From positions 1-6,442 of the forward strand of contig JAEOTJ010000407.1 of assembly GCA_016839905.1 (NCBI GenBank): 6,442 nt of DNA, read 5' to 3'. Position numbers and translations under genes: made by a program. This DNA comes from Promethearchaeota archaeon. Lineage in GTDB: Archaea; Asgardarchaeota; Lokiarchaeia; Sigynarchaeales; SOKP01. The notes under the pieces were generated by a model that had not been told where the DNA came from, did no database searches, and was given only the letters and a program-made list of their open reading frames with translations. Of this stretch, positions 1 through 6,077 are shown piece after piece; positions within the stretch are counted from its first letter, which is position 1; each line of letters starts with the position of its first letter.

Positions 1-1
1 A

Positions 2-706
2 GAAGATAATTGTATTACTGTTGAGATTGATAGACATGATTATATCATTTCAGATTATGAAAATGATACTAATATCTATTATTTTGACATAAGTTTTTTT
101 AATAAATATAAAACCAATTTTGTTCAAAAGATTGAGTCAAATCCCCACTTGAAATTACTTAATAGAATTACAAATTTCATGAGGTGTGGAAATCTTTCAA
201 TTAAAATAGCACTGATTTATTCTATTTTCCCTGAGTATACAAATGACTCAAAAATTAAGGAAGATTTGAAACCTTTTATTGAAAACAAACTATTAATGAA
301 TAGATATCTGAGAGATCTTCTCCTTTTAATCCCCTTAGAGATGTTCAAAGATATTTTTGATTTAATCCTTACAAGATTAGAGCCTTTTGTTTTTTTGAAT
401 GAGGAAAACAGGGAGAGATTAATTCAGGCTATGGGCATAATAAACAATTTTGATAATATCGGTTTAGTCTATCCTGTATTAAATTCATTAATCCTCAGTG
501 TTACTGATACCAACTACAAATATCTTTTAGAATATATATTATTTCTATTAAAAAATAATTTTAATGAAATTAGATCTGACATAAGTCTTCGTCAGAGTCT
601 ATTAATATCTATGCTGAAACTAATGTATGAATCAGATAGAAGTGTAGTTCATGAATTAATGAATGAATTTAGGAATAAAAACTTAAAATTCACTGTATTA
701 GTCTAA
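2..706 (+). CDS. Hypothetical helix-rich protein, C-terminal part (5' end outside window)
   Basis: I do not recognise this protein. The reading frame is open from position 2 through the TAA at 704-706, so the gene begins left of the window and 234 residues are visible; a TTG at 149 is internal rather than the true start. The first ~45 visible residues are polar and mixed, with aromatic strand-like stretches (IYYFDISFF). From about residue 50 on, the chain is a succession of amphipathic leucine/isoleucine-rich helices (LRDLLLLIPLEMF, YLLEYILFLLKNNF, LLISMLKLMYES), compatible with an alpha-helical repeat or scaffold. There is no signal peptide or clear membrane segment in the visible part, and no catalytic motif. 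It lies 4 bp upstream of the PIN-like gene on the same strand, so the two are probably co-transcribed and translationally coupled. Codon use matches the rest of the AT-rich window. Function unknown; that this is a coding region is well supported by length and frame. Confidence 0.7.
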   Translation, partial: EDNCITVEIDRHDYIISDYENDTNIYYFDISFFNKYKTNFVQKIESNPHLKLLNRITNFMRCGNLSIKIALIYSIFPEYTNDSKIKEDLKPFIENKLLMNRYLRDLLLLIPLEMFKDIFDLILTRLEPFVFLNEENRERLIQAMGIINNFDNIGLVYPVLNSLILSVTDTNYKYLLEYILFLLKNNFNEIRSDISLRQSLLISMLKLMYESDRSVVHELMNEFRNKNLKFTVLV

Positions 707-710
707 AGAA

Positions 711-1535
711 ATGGTTGAGTCAAAAACTGATAAGCTTGATTTACTCCTTGATAATGATATAGTCATTAAAAACCTACATGGAAGCTCGGGAGTTAAGGGA
801 AAGATCCAAGAGATATTCAAAAATAATGAAAAATTTGTGTTAGAATTAACAGTAGGGGAGTTTAAAAGAAGTGTATTAAAAGATTTGGTTGTCTTTTTCA
901 ATGATTTAGTTGAATTCATTGATAAAAAAGATATTAGTGATTTTTCACAACAATTAGGTGTCCTTAATGATTTTCTATTGGATTATAAGAAAAACTATGG
1001 TGTGAATGCTAAAGGTCGATTCATTAACTACATTATAATTATTTTTGAGAACATCTGTAACAACCTTAAGAATTCATTAGATTCACCTTTAGAAATAACT
1101 TTAGACTTTATAAAAAATCAAATAATTGATTACAAAGAAATTTATTTTTATAATCTTAAAATTATTGGAGATTACATCAATTGTCCTCATGCTGAAGTAG
1201 AGCCCATTAGGGAGAGAAATAAGTTTGAGAAATTAAGCTTTTTTTGTAAAGAATGTGAGAAAAATAAAGTAAATAGTATTTTAGATATTTTTCAGAAGGA
1301 TCTTGATACTATCCTTAACTCATTAATTTCTAATCACTTAATTGATATCTTAAAGTATATTATAGGACTTGAGAATTTAGAAGATTTAGACGGTAGGAAG
1401 CATGTATGTTTAAACTTAACGGATTTACTTTTAATTTTAAATTGTCCTGATGGATATACCATTTTCACCTCAAATTACTCTCATTTTAATGAAATTTGTG
1501 TTTTGTTAAAAAAATCTATTGTCTATCTCCAATAA
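711..1535 (+). CDS. Putative PIN-fold protein with long helical, Cys/His-containing insertion
   Basis: This 274-residue protein shows the sequence landmarks of a PIN-type RNase fold, split between its ends. Near the N-terminus is LLLDNDIVI (D14/D16), followed by an FVLELTVGEFKR segment whose E50 sits where PIN proteins carry their second acidic residue. At the C-terminus, LTDLLLIL (D238) and FTSNYSHF (T253, N255, F259) resemble the third and fourth PIN motifs. PIN proteins bind Mg/Mn with these carboxylates and usually cut RNA. Between E50 and D238 lie ~185 residues of mostly helical sequence with a CPH (C158, H160) and a CKEC pair (C179, C182), a possible zinc site. Typical PIN domains are about 130 residues, so this is large. 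ATG 711 is the first start after an in-frame TAG at 699-701; there is no clear ribosome site, and the 4-bp gap to the upstream gene suggests coupling. The PIN assignment is my inference from spaced motifs, not a strong family match; a purely structural helical protein is the alternative. Confidence 0.55.
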   Translation: MVESKTDKLDLLLDNDIVIKNLHGSSGVKGKIQEIFKNNEKFVLELTVGEFKRSVLKDLVVFFNDLVEFIDKKDISDFSQQLGVLNDFLLDYKKNYGVNAKGRFINYIIIIFENICNNLKNSLDSPLEITLDFIKNQIIDYKEIYFYNLKIIGDYINCPHAEVEPIRERNKFEKLSFFCKECEKNKVNSILDIFQKDLDTILNSLISNHLIDILKYIIGLENLEDLDGRKHVCLNLTDLLLILNCPDGYTIFTSNYSHFNEICVLLKKSIVYLQ

Positions 1536-1550
1536 TTCTTATATTTAAGT

Positions 1551-1597
1551 GTCACAGACTGGTGCGGCGATGCTCCCCCATTATTCCTTTTTCTTCC
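1551..1597 (+). terminator. Possible transcription terminator / GC-rich intergenic patch
   Basis: The 62-bp gap between the convergent PIN-like gene and the URO-D-family gene contains an isolated GC-rich stretch (1551-1579, 20 of 29 bases G or C) in very AT-rich surroundings. Within it GGTGC (1561-1565) and GCTCC (1572-1576) can form a weak stem with one T:T mismatch, followed by a pyrimidine/T-rich run (1581-1598, including five consecutive T at 1588-1592). A T-rich tract after the stop codon fits archaeal termination of the plus-strand gene. The hairpin is weak and may be incidental. Confidence 0.3.
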
Positions 1598-3052
1598 TCA
1601 ATAGGCTCCATATTTCAAAGTAGTATCAATCCATGTTTTTAAATTCTTATAAGGAGTGTCTGGAGCTACTTCACACCCTTCAGCCATCATATACCCTCCA
1701 CCATCCTTACACCCTTCAATTAATTTTTTTGTATAATCCACAATTTGCTTTTCATTTCCAAATCTAAGCAATTTTGTTTGAATGTTTCCCATCAGGCAGA
1801 ATCGATGTCCAAGCATTTCTTTTGCTTTAAAAATATCTGAATCCTCAATATGAAGGATATATTTTCCATTTTTAGGAAATTCGAGAAAATAATGAAAAAA
1901 AGGAGTCCAATCGGTATCCATATGAAATACTGTGGTGAGTCCATTTTTCACATTCTCTTTAACCATTGTAAGCAGATTATCAAGCACCAATTCTTCAAAG
2001 ACTTTTGGTGAAATAAAAGCAGAGCTGACTCGTTCTAAACATATATATGTACGTTTTACTTGGGAGAAGGCATACATTAAGAAGTTATTTGCCATTGTTC
2101 CTTGGAGGAATAAATCACAGATTTCTTTCACTTCTTCTTTATTTTTTCTTATTGCTTTTGCCCAATTAGTAATTCCCATTAAATAACATAACCCTTCTAA
2201 TGGTGTGACAATTCCACTCGTTGCATATATCGGTACTTTTTTCTTTCTTTCCCAAAAATCTATAAACTTTCCAATTTTTAGGAGATCTATTTGAGTTTCG
2301 AGAATCTTTTTAATGCTCACTGGTTTCCAAATAGATTTTAAGCCATTTTTTTTAATATCATTAAAGTCTATCACGTTAATATAACCTTTCTCAATAAACT
2401 GTAAAGAACTAGGAACATCATCAGGATAAATTAAATCTCCATAGAAACCAGATTGTGCCAACGGTAGCATGTTATAAAAAGCATATAAACGACCCATTGG
2501 TAAGTGCACCATATCTAACACGCTATTAAATCGGTTATAGGTGTTTTTAACAGCATTAAATATTCTTTCGAATGGTGCGAGTACGAATTCCTTTGCTGAC
2601 ATGTGATTATTAGCTGCGTAGTAATAATCCATTAATGGCGTAATTGGAATTCTATCAGGTTCTTTTAAATTAACAGCCTGATTAAATCTTTCGTAAGAGG
2701 TCATTCCCTCTTTCTCTTCTGGTTCTGGGAGGCTATAAAAAGGTTCTTTTTCAATTTTTTTAAAGATTAAAGGCTTTAAGCCGGATTTTTTATGTTGCTC
2801 ATTTACCTTTTTCATTTCGTTTATAAGTCTTACTTGCTGAAAAAGGATATTCTGTACATTTAAAAAGCCAATTTGAGCATATGTTTTTATAATATTTTTT
2901 ATATAAATGAAACTAGGCCTTCCCTTAACTAAGAGTTGTAATAAATGCTTAAAAAGTTGCAAATGATCAATATTATTCCACCACTTCTCTGGAATTTCTC
3001 CGTATAATAATTTATTGAGAGCTTTAATTTGTTGTCGAATTTCCTTTTTCAA
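1598..3052 (-). CDS. Uroporphyrinogen decarboxylase (URO-D)/MtaA-superfamily protein, probable corrinoid-linked methyltransferase
   Basis: A 484-residue protein of the URO-D superfamily, a TIM-barrel family that includes HemE and the cobalamin:coenzyme M methyltransferases MtaA/MtbA and CmuA. The family start signature appears late, as SYERFNQAVNLKEPDRIPI (residues 119-137), so about 115 residues precede the usual domain as a basic, helical extension. The C-terminal half carries FHMDTDW (H377, D379), LHIED (H401), the CLMGNIQTKLL strand (419-429) and MAEGCEVAPDTPYKNL (C460). In MtaA-type enzymes zinc is held by His-x-Cys and a distal Cys; here the first pair reads His-x-Asp, while the distal Cys is kept. 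It is unlikely to be HemE, given the GCE.xPDTP ending typical of the methyltransferase-like branch. The start is TTG at 3052: the frame holds only four more codons upstream before a stop (3065-3067), none ATG, and an AAAGGG site lies 8 nt upstream. The methyl donor and acceptor cannot be deduced. Family assignment is strong; the exact reaction is inferred. Confidence 0.9.
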   Translation of the reverse strand: MKKEIRQQIKALNKLLYGEIPEKWWNNIDHLQLFKHLLQLLVKGRPSFIYIKNIIKTYAQIGFLNVQNILFQQVRLINEMKKVNEQHKKSGLKPLIFKKIEKEPFYSLPEPEEKEGMTSYERFNQAVNLKEPDRIPITPLMDYYYAANNHMSAKEFVLAPFERIFNAVKNTYNRFNSVLDMVHLPMGRLYAFYNMLPLAQSGFYGDLIYPDDVPSSLQFIEKGYINVIDFNDIKKNGLKSIWKPVSIKKILETQIDLLKIGKFIDFWERKKKVPIYATSGIVTPLEGLCYLMGITNWAKAIRKNKEEVKEICDLFLQGTMANNFLMYAFSQVKRTYICLERVSSAFISPKVFEELVLDNLLTMVKENVKNGLTTVFHMDTDWTPFFHYFLEFPKNGKYILHIEDSDIFKAKEMLGHRFCLMGNIQTKLLRFGNEKQIVDYTKKLIEGCKDGGGYMMAEGCEVAPDTPYKNLKTWIDTTLKYGAY

Positions 3053-3060
3053 AAAAATTA

Positions 3061-3066
3061 CCCTTT
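3061..3066 (-). promoter_or_regulatory. Shine-Dalgarno-like site supporting the TTG start at 3052
   Basis: On the minus strand AAAGGG stands 8 nt before the TTG start of the URO-D-family gene. It partly matches the archaeal anti-SD target and is the only such site close by. It supports choosing the TTG rather than the next internal ATG (Met80), which would remove most of the N-terminal extension. Confidence 0.4.
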
Positions 3067-3078
3067 ATTTTTTAATGA

Positions 3079-3112
3079 TTTATAATACTATTGTTATTAT
3101 ATTATAATTATT
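3079..3112 (-). promoter_or_regulatory. Candidate TATA region for the URO-D-family gene
   Basis: Reading the minus strand, two TATA-like elements precede the gene: an ATATAATA-rich stretch around 3096-3108 and ATTATAAA at 3079-3086. The farther one would place transcription start about 25 nt before the TTG, leaving room for the AAAGGG ribosome site; the nearer one would give an almost leaderless message. The background is so AT-rich that neither is secure. Confidence 0.3.
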
Positions 3113-3146
3113 GAATTTTTTCGGGATTAACCTTTTGAATTAAAGA

Positions 3147-3180
3147 GTTAAATAAGATAGTAACTATATTATATAATATA
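3147..3180 (+). promoter_or_regulatory. Candidate TATA region for the nucleotidyltransferase-like gene
   Basis: GTTAAATAA at 3147-3155 is centred about 29 nt before ATG 3181, the spacing expected for a leaderless archaeal transcript, and no Shine-Dalgarno site is present before the ATG. A stronger-looking alternating TATA run (3165-3180) directly abuts the ATG but would put transcription start inside the gene, so I consider it less likely. Together with the minus-strand elements this makes 3053-3180 a divergent promoter region. Confidence 0.35.
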
Positions 3181-3963
3181 ATGGGAAAGGAAAGGATTGA
3201 AACAAATGAGGATTTTTTTAGAAAAATTCTTGAGGTTCATAAAATTACTCCAGATCAAAAAAAATTCATTGAAACTTCGCAAATAAAGTTAGAAAAGGTG
3301 TTTCAGAAACATTTAAATGGGGAATTTAATGTTTTCTATGGAGGTTCTTTAGAAAAAAAAACAATGATAAGAGAGGAATGCGATCTTTATGTGATTATTA
3401 ATTTTCCTCCTCAGACAACCGATAATATTGAAAATATTTATTCTAATGTAGGTAAAATTCTTAATAAAAAATGGAAAAAATCACGCTCAAAAAGCATTGG
3501 TTGGGAAAGTCAGTTAAAGAATTATTTTCATATAAATATAATTCCCGGAATAGAAATAAAACCGGAAGAATTCATTGCTTATTATTATAATTCAGACAAT
3601 CAAACGCAAATTGAAACAAATATTAAAGCTCAAATCAGCCATATTTCAAATAGTAATCGTGAAGATTTAATAAAATTAATGAAACTATGGAAAATTCGAC
3701 GTAATGTACCAATAAAATCATTTATTTTAGAGGAATTAGCGATTATAGGAAGTAAAGGTGTTAGTCGTATCCAATTAGAAAAACAAATCCTTCAAGTATT
3801 TAGATATATTCATGATAACATTGAAAGTAAAAAAATATATGATCCTGCTAATCAAAATAATGTAATTTCTGATCTAATAAAAGATAGTGAAAAAACAGAG
3901 ATAAAAAATATAACATTACAAGCCTTACAAGCAAAAAATTGGGGGAAAGTATTTAAAAGTTAA
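3181..3963 (+). CDS. OAS/CD-NTase-like nucleotidyltransferase-fold protein with altered catalytic residues
   Basis: A 260-residue protein with the layout of the Pol-beta-type nucleotidyltransferases of the OAS/CD-NTase/archaeal CCA-adding group. FYGGSLEKKT (52-61) is the G-[GS] nucleotide-binding motif. It is followed at the normal distance by ECDLYVIINF (66-75), where D-x-D is expected, and by FHINIIPG (116-123), where a third Asp (h-D-h-h-P) is expected. Here the second carboxylate is Tyr70 and the third is Asn119; only Asp68 remains. The C-terminal half has LMKLWKIRR (166-174) with IKSFILEELAI (178-188), resembling the helix of OAS/CD-NTases, then DPANQNNV (221-228), like the conserved DPxxxxNNV ending. 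Overall length suits a minimal two-domain enzyme. Active relatives make cyclic or linear oligonucleotides or add nucleotides to tRNA; this one may bind nucleotide without normal catalysis. ATG 3181 is the first start after an in-frame TGA at 3136. It has its own promoter region and no adjacent CBASS effector. The fold call is fairly confident; subfamily and function are not. Confidence 0.78.
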   Translation: MGKERIETNEDFFRKILEVHKITPDQKKFIETSQIKLEKVFQKHLNGEFNVFYGGSLEKKTMIREECDLYVIINFPPQTTDNIENIYSNVGKILNKKWKKSRSKSIGWESQLKNYFHINIIPGIEIKPEEFIAYYYNSDNQTQIETNIKAQISHISNSNREDLIKLMKLWKIRRNVPIKSFILEELAIIGSKGVSRIQLEKQILQVFRYIHDNIESKKIYDPANQNNVISDLIKDSEKTEIKNITLQALQAKNWGKVFKS

Positions 3964-3970
3964 TGCAAAA

Positions 3971-4834
3971 TCAGAAAGTAGTTAATGCTAAGGCTAATAG
4001 TAATGCTCCATGTATTTCTGATTTATTTCCAACTCTCGATGTATCTATTATTATTTCCCCAATATCCATATATATAGCTCCATGAGCTTTCCCTCCCCCT
4101 AAATGGACTAGAGTTCGATAAATTAAATTTCCAGAAATCCCATCAGGGGCAATAATTAAGTTAGATTGGTTTTCAATAGCATTTTCTATTAGGATTTCAT
4201 CATGAGATATTAATAAATTTGGATTTTCTTTTTTAAAAAAACTTATAATATCTTTAGCAATTTTAATTGTTTCATCGACTTGTGCATCTCTTCCTATATC
4301 AGAATGCCTTCCGCCACTTAAAATGCTTATTTTAGGCGTTATATTCAATTTTTCAAGTTCCTTAACTGCTTTTTTAATAAATATTATCTTATTTTTTAAA
4401 TTATTACATTCATCAATTCCCACCGGTCCATAGAAAAATTGAAAACCTTCATATGTTTCTAATAATGTTAAACGATTAATTTCAGAAACTTTCAAATCTA
4501 ATTCTATAGATTTTAAGAATTTGCTTGAATTAAGCGAGCCTCGAACTGTTGCATCTATTTCCTTTCTTATTAAATAGTCAATGATTATTTTTTCAGGATT
4601 TGCAGACTCTATTAAAATTATACGTGATTGATTTTGCTTATAATCTGAATTATTAATAAGTTCTTCAATTTTTACTTTATTTCCAAAAATATTAATAATA
4701 ACATCGTTATTTTGTATGAACTCCAGAGATGTATTTAAGATTTTAAGATTATGAGTTAAAGATTCACCTAATCCAATGCCAATTTTAGCAGATTTCCCTT
4801 GAGCCTTTGAAATAAACATCTCTAAAAAATTCAA
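3971..4834 (-). CDS. mtxX: Methanogenesis marker protein 4 / MtxX-like, phosphate acyltransferase-like fold
   Basis: A 287-residue protein matching the MtxX/methanogenesis marker 4 family. Recognisable blocks are AKIGIGLGES near the start (16-25), DATVRGS (94-100), RLTLLETYEGF (121-131), YGPVGIDE (135-142), LSGGRHSDIGRDAQVDE (172-188), APDGISGNLIYRTLVHLGGG (229-248) and DTSRVG (264-269). The family is related to phosphotransacetylase/phosphotransbutyrylase enzymes and was linked to methyltransferases in methanogens, but its reaction is not established. It is soluble, with no signal peptide. TTG 4834 is chosen because it retains the N-terminal helix before the first strand; ATG 4819, five codons downstream, is the alternative. 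There is no ATG further upstream before the in-frame stop at 4877-4879. The gene lies 16 bp after the CPBP protease gene on the same strand, so co-transcription is likely, and its end converges on the nucleotidyltransferase-like gene with a 7-bp gap. Family assignment is good; the role in this organism is unknown. Confidence 0.83.
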   Translation of the reverse strand: MNFLEMFISKAQGKSAKIGIGLGESLTHNLKILNTSLEFIQNNDVIINIFGNKVKIEELINNSDYKQNQSRIILIESANPEKIIIDYLIRKEIDATVRGSLNSSKFLKSIELDLKVSEINRLTLLETYEGFQFFYGPVGIDECNNLKNKIIFIKKAVKELEKLNITPKISILSGGRHSDIGRDAQVDETIKIAKDIISFFKKENPNLLISHDEILIENAIENQSNLIIAPDGISGNLIYRTLVHLGGGKAHGAIYMDIGEIIIDTSRVGNKSEIHGALLLALALTTF

Positions 4835-4850
4835 TTTAAAATACCACTCA

Positions 4851-6035
4851 TTAAAAGGATGTAAAATATATGAATGCTAGAATAATCACTATTGCGTCAT
4901 ATAGTCCATGAGCTACCATTACAGCGATTAGATTTTCATTTCTCCAATGAAATAATAAGCACAGCATTATTGAAATTGCGAAATATGGAATAAATAATAA
5001 AAGAAAATATATGAGAAATAATAGAGGTGATACAACCAGGTATGAGAAAATTGTAAATATATGTACCATTGCAAAAGTAAATGCCGTTAAAATAATACCC
5101 CATTTAATTCCTATATTTCTTACAAGCCCTTTTTGCATGAATCCTCTAAAAAGGATCTCTTCACTAGGTCCAATTATTAAAATCATTGTCAAGACCAAAA
5201 GAATTATAGCAAGGATATCTGCGGAAGCAGTAAAGACTCCCATCTCTGATGCTGATTCTTCTATAATTTCGACTCTAAAAATAAATTCTACTAACGATTG
5301 TATAGCTATACTAGTAAATCCAACAAGAAGTATGCCTCCAAATGCAAATCCAATGCCAATCAAGATTTCTTTAAGAATACCGACCTGATTATATTCTCTT
5401 GTGCTAAATCCTAATAAATTCAATCGATTTTTTAATGTAGGTTCTTGAAGATGTCTTCCAACATAATACACGGGAACTAAAATCAATACTAATTCAACAG
5501 AACTCAAGATAATTAGAAAATAAGGAGAATTTGTAAAACTAAGAACAGTATTATAATCAAGAATAAAAACAAAAATTAGAAATATTAAACCTATTCCAAA
5601 AGCAAGCATGGTGATATATGCCAAAAAAGTGATTCCAAATGTGGTAAAAAAGCCCCATAATTTTTGGTCTCTATTATTGTCAAGATCCTCAATAGATTGC
5701 CTTTTAATTGGACTATATCCTCTTTGACCATAAGTAGGAGGTTGATAATAGATTTTTTCATAGGGTATTCTATAAGGAGCATATTTTTTCGAGAATTCCT
5801 CTTTTTTTGAATATTGCTGAGGGGGTAATTCCTTATGTTCCATTAAATAGACAAGATCAATTCCACATTTCATACAATGTCTCAGATTCTTAATAGGGGG
5901 AATTTTCTCTCCACAACTCGGACAAAAAGTCCATTTAATTTTGTTTATTGTTGTTTCCTTTTTAATTGAAGTGGATTTATCATTATCAATGTTATCTTGT
6001 TCTTGTTGATTTTCTTGATTTTCGTTATCTGTCAT
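4851..6035 (-). CDS. Zinc-ribbon CPBP-family (CAAX/Abi) intramembrane metalloprotease
   Basis: A 394-residue integral membrane protein of the CPBP family (type II CAAX prenyl endopeptidase Rce1/bacteriocin-processing Abi). All three core motifs are present: GPSEEILFRGF (E292, E293, R297), FAMVH (F321, H325) and AHGLYD (H376, D380), so an active site within the membrane is expected. About seven or eight hydrophobic segments lie between residues 127 and 394. The N-terminal ~125 residues are soluble: a Glu/Asn/Gln-rich start, a zinc ribbon (FCPSCG, C38/C41, and HCMKCG, C54/C57), and a Tyr/Pro-rich linker (about 86-110). The zinc ribbon is an addition to the usual CPBP core. The substrate is unknown; archaeal members are not proven to process prenylated proteins. 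ATG 6035 is well placed after a 68-bp gap from the glutamyl-tRNA synthetase gene, and the stop lies 16 bp before mtxX. Family call very secure; biological role open. Confidence 0.93.
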   Translation of the reverse strand: MTDNENQENQQEQDNIDNDKSTSIKKETTINKIKWTFCPSCGEKIPPIKNLRHCMKCGIDLVYLMEHKELPPQQYSKKEEFSKKYAPYRIPYEKIYYQPPTYGQRGYSPIKRQSIEDLDNNRDQKLWGFFTTFGITFLAYITMLAFGIGLIFLIFVFILDYNTVLSFTNSPYFLIILSSVELVLILVPVYYVGRHLQEPTLKNRLNLLGFSTREYNQVGILKEILIGIGFAFGGILLVGFTSIAIQSLVEFIFRVEIIEESASEMGVFTASADILAIILLVLTMILIIGPSEEILFRGFMQKGLVRNIGIKWGIILTAFTFAMVHIFTIFSYLVVSPLLFLIYFLLLFIPYFAISIMLCLLFHWRNENLIAVMVAHGLYDAIVIILAFIYFTSF

Positions 6036-6047
6036 TACTTAAGTTAA

Positions 6048-6065
6048 AGAAGAGAACATTCTTCT
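6048..6065. repeat. Inverted repeat upstream of the CPBP gene
   Basis: AGAAGA (6048-6053) and TCTTCT (6060-6065) are perfect inverted copies separated by six bases, 13 bp before the CPBP start codon. The position, around the predicted transcription start, fits an operator for a dimeric regulator or a small RNA hairpin in the leader. A chance palindrome cannot be excluded in such AT-rich DNA. Confidence 0.35.
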
Positions 6066-6077
6066 AAAAATTTTTAC

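Noticed and set aside
149..706. TTG at 149 as the start of the first gene
   Set aside because: The frame is open to the left edge of the window, so the gene starts outside and 149 is internal.
698..919. Minus-strand open frame of 73 codons
   Set aside because: It lies entirely opposite the start of the PIN-like gene, is Ser/Leu/Thr-rich in the manner of antisense frames, and has no family resemblance.
1932..2186. Plus-strand open frame of 84 codons
   Set aside because: It is antisense to the well-supported URO-D-family gene and shows no motif or promoter.
1598..3052. HemE, true uroporphyrinogen decarboxylase of haem synthesis
   Set aside because: The GCEVAPDTP ending and the overall pattern are those of the MtaA-like branch, the protein is far longer than HemE, and no haem-pathway gene is nearby.
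3181..3963. Archaeal CCA-adding enzyme
   Set aside because: The early layout and the DPxxxxNNV-like ending are compatible, but the protein is much shorter than CCA-adding enzymes, lacks their tail domain, and lacks the catalytic carboxylates.
3181..4834. CBASS-type defence operon built around the nucleotidyltransferase-like gene
   Set aside because: No effector, E1/E2, JAB, HORMA or TRIP13-like gene is adjacent; the neighbours are a URO-D-family protein and MtxX on the other strand, and the active site looks incomplete.
5011..5388. Plus-strand open frame of 125 codons
   Set aside because: It mirrors the CPBP membrane region that carries the EExxxR motif; the composition (Ile/Pro/Lys runs) is that of an antisense shadow.
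5591..5782. Minus-strand open frame of 63 codons
   Set aside because: It is an alternative frame within the zinc-ribbon/linker part of the CPBP gene, with no independent start signal.
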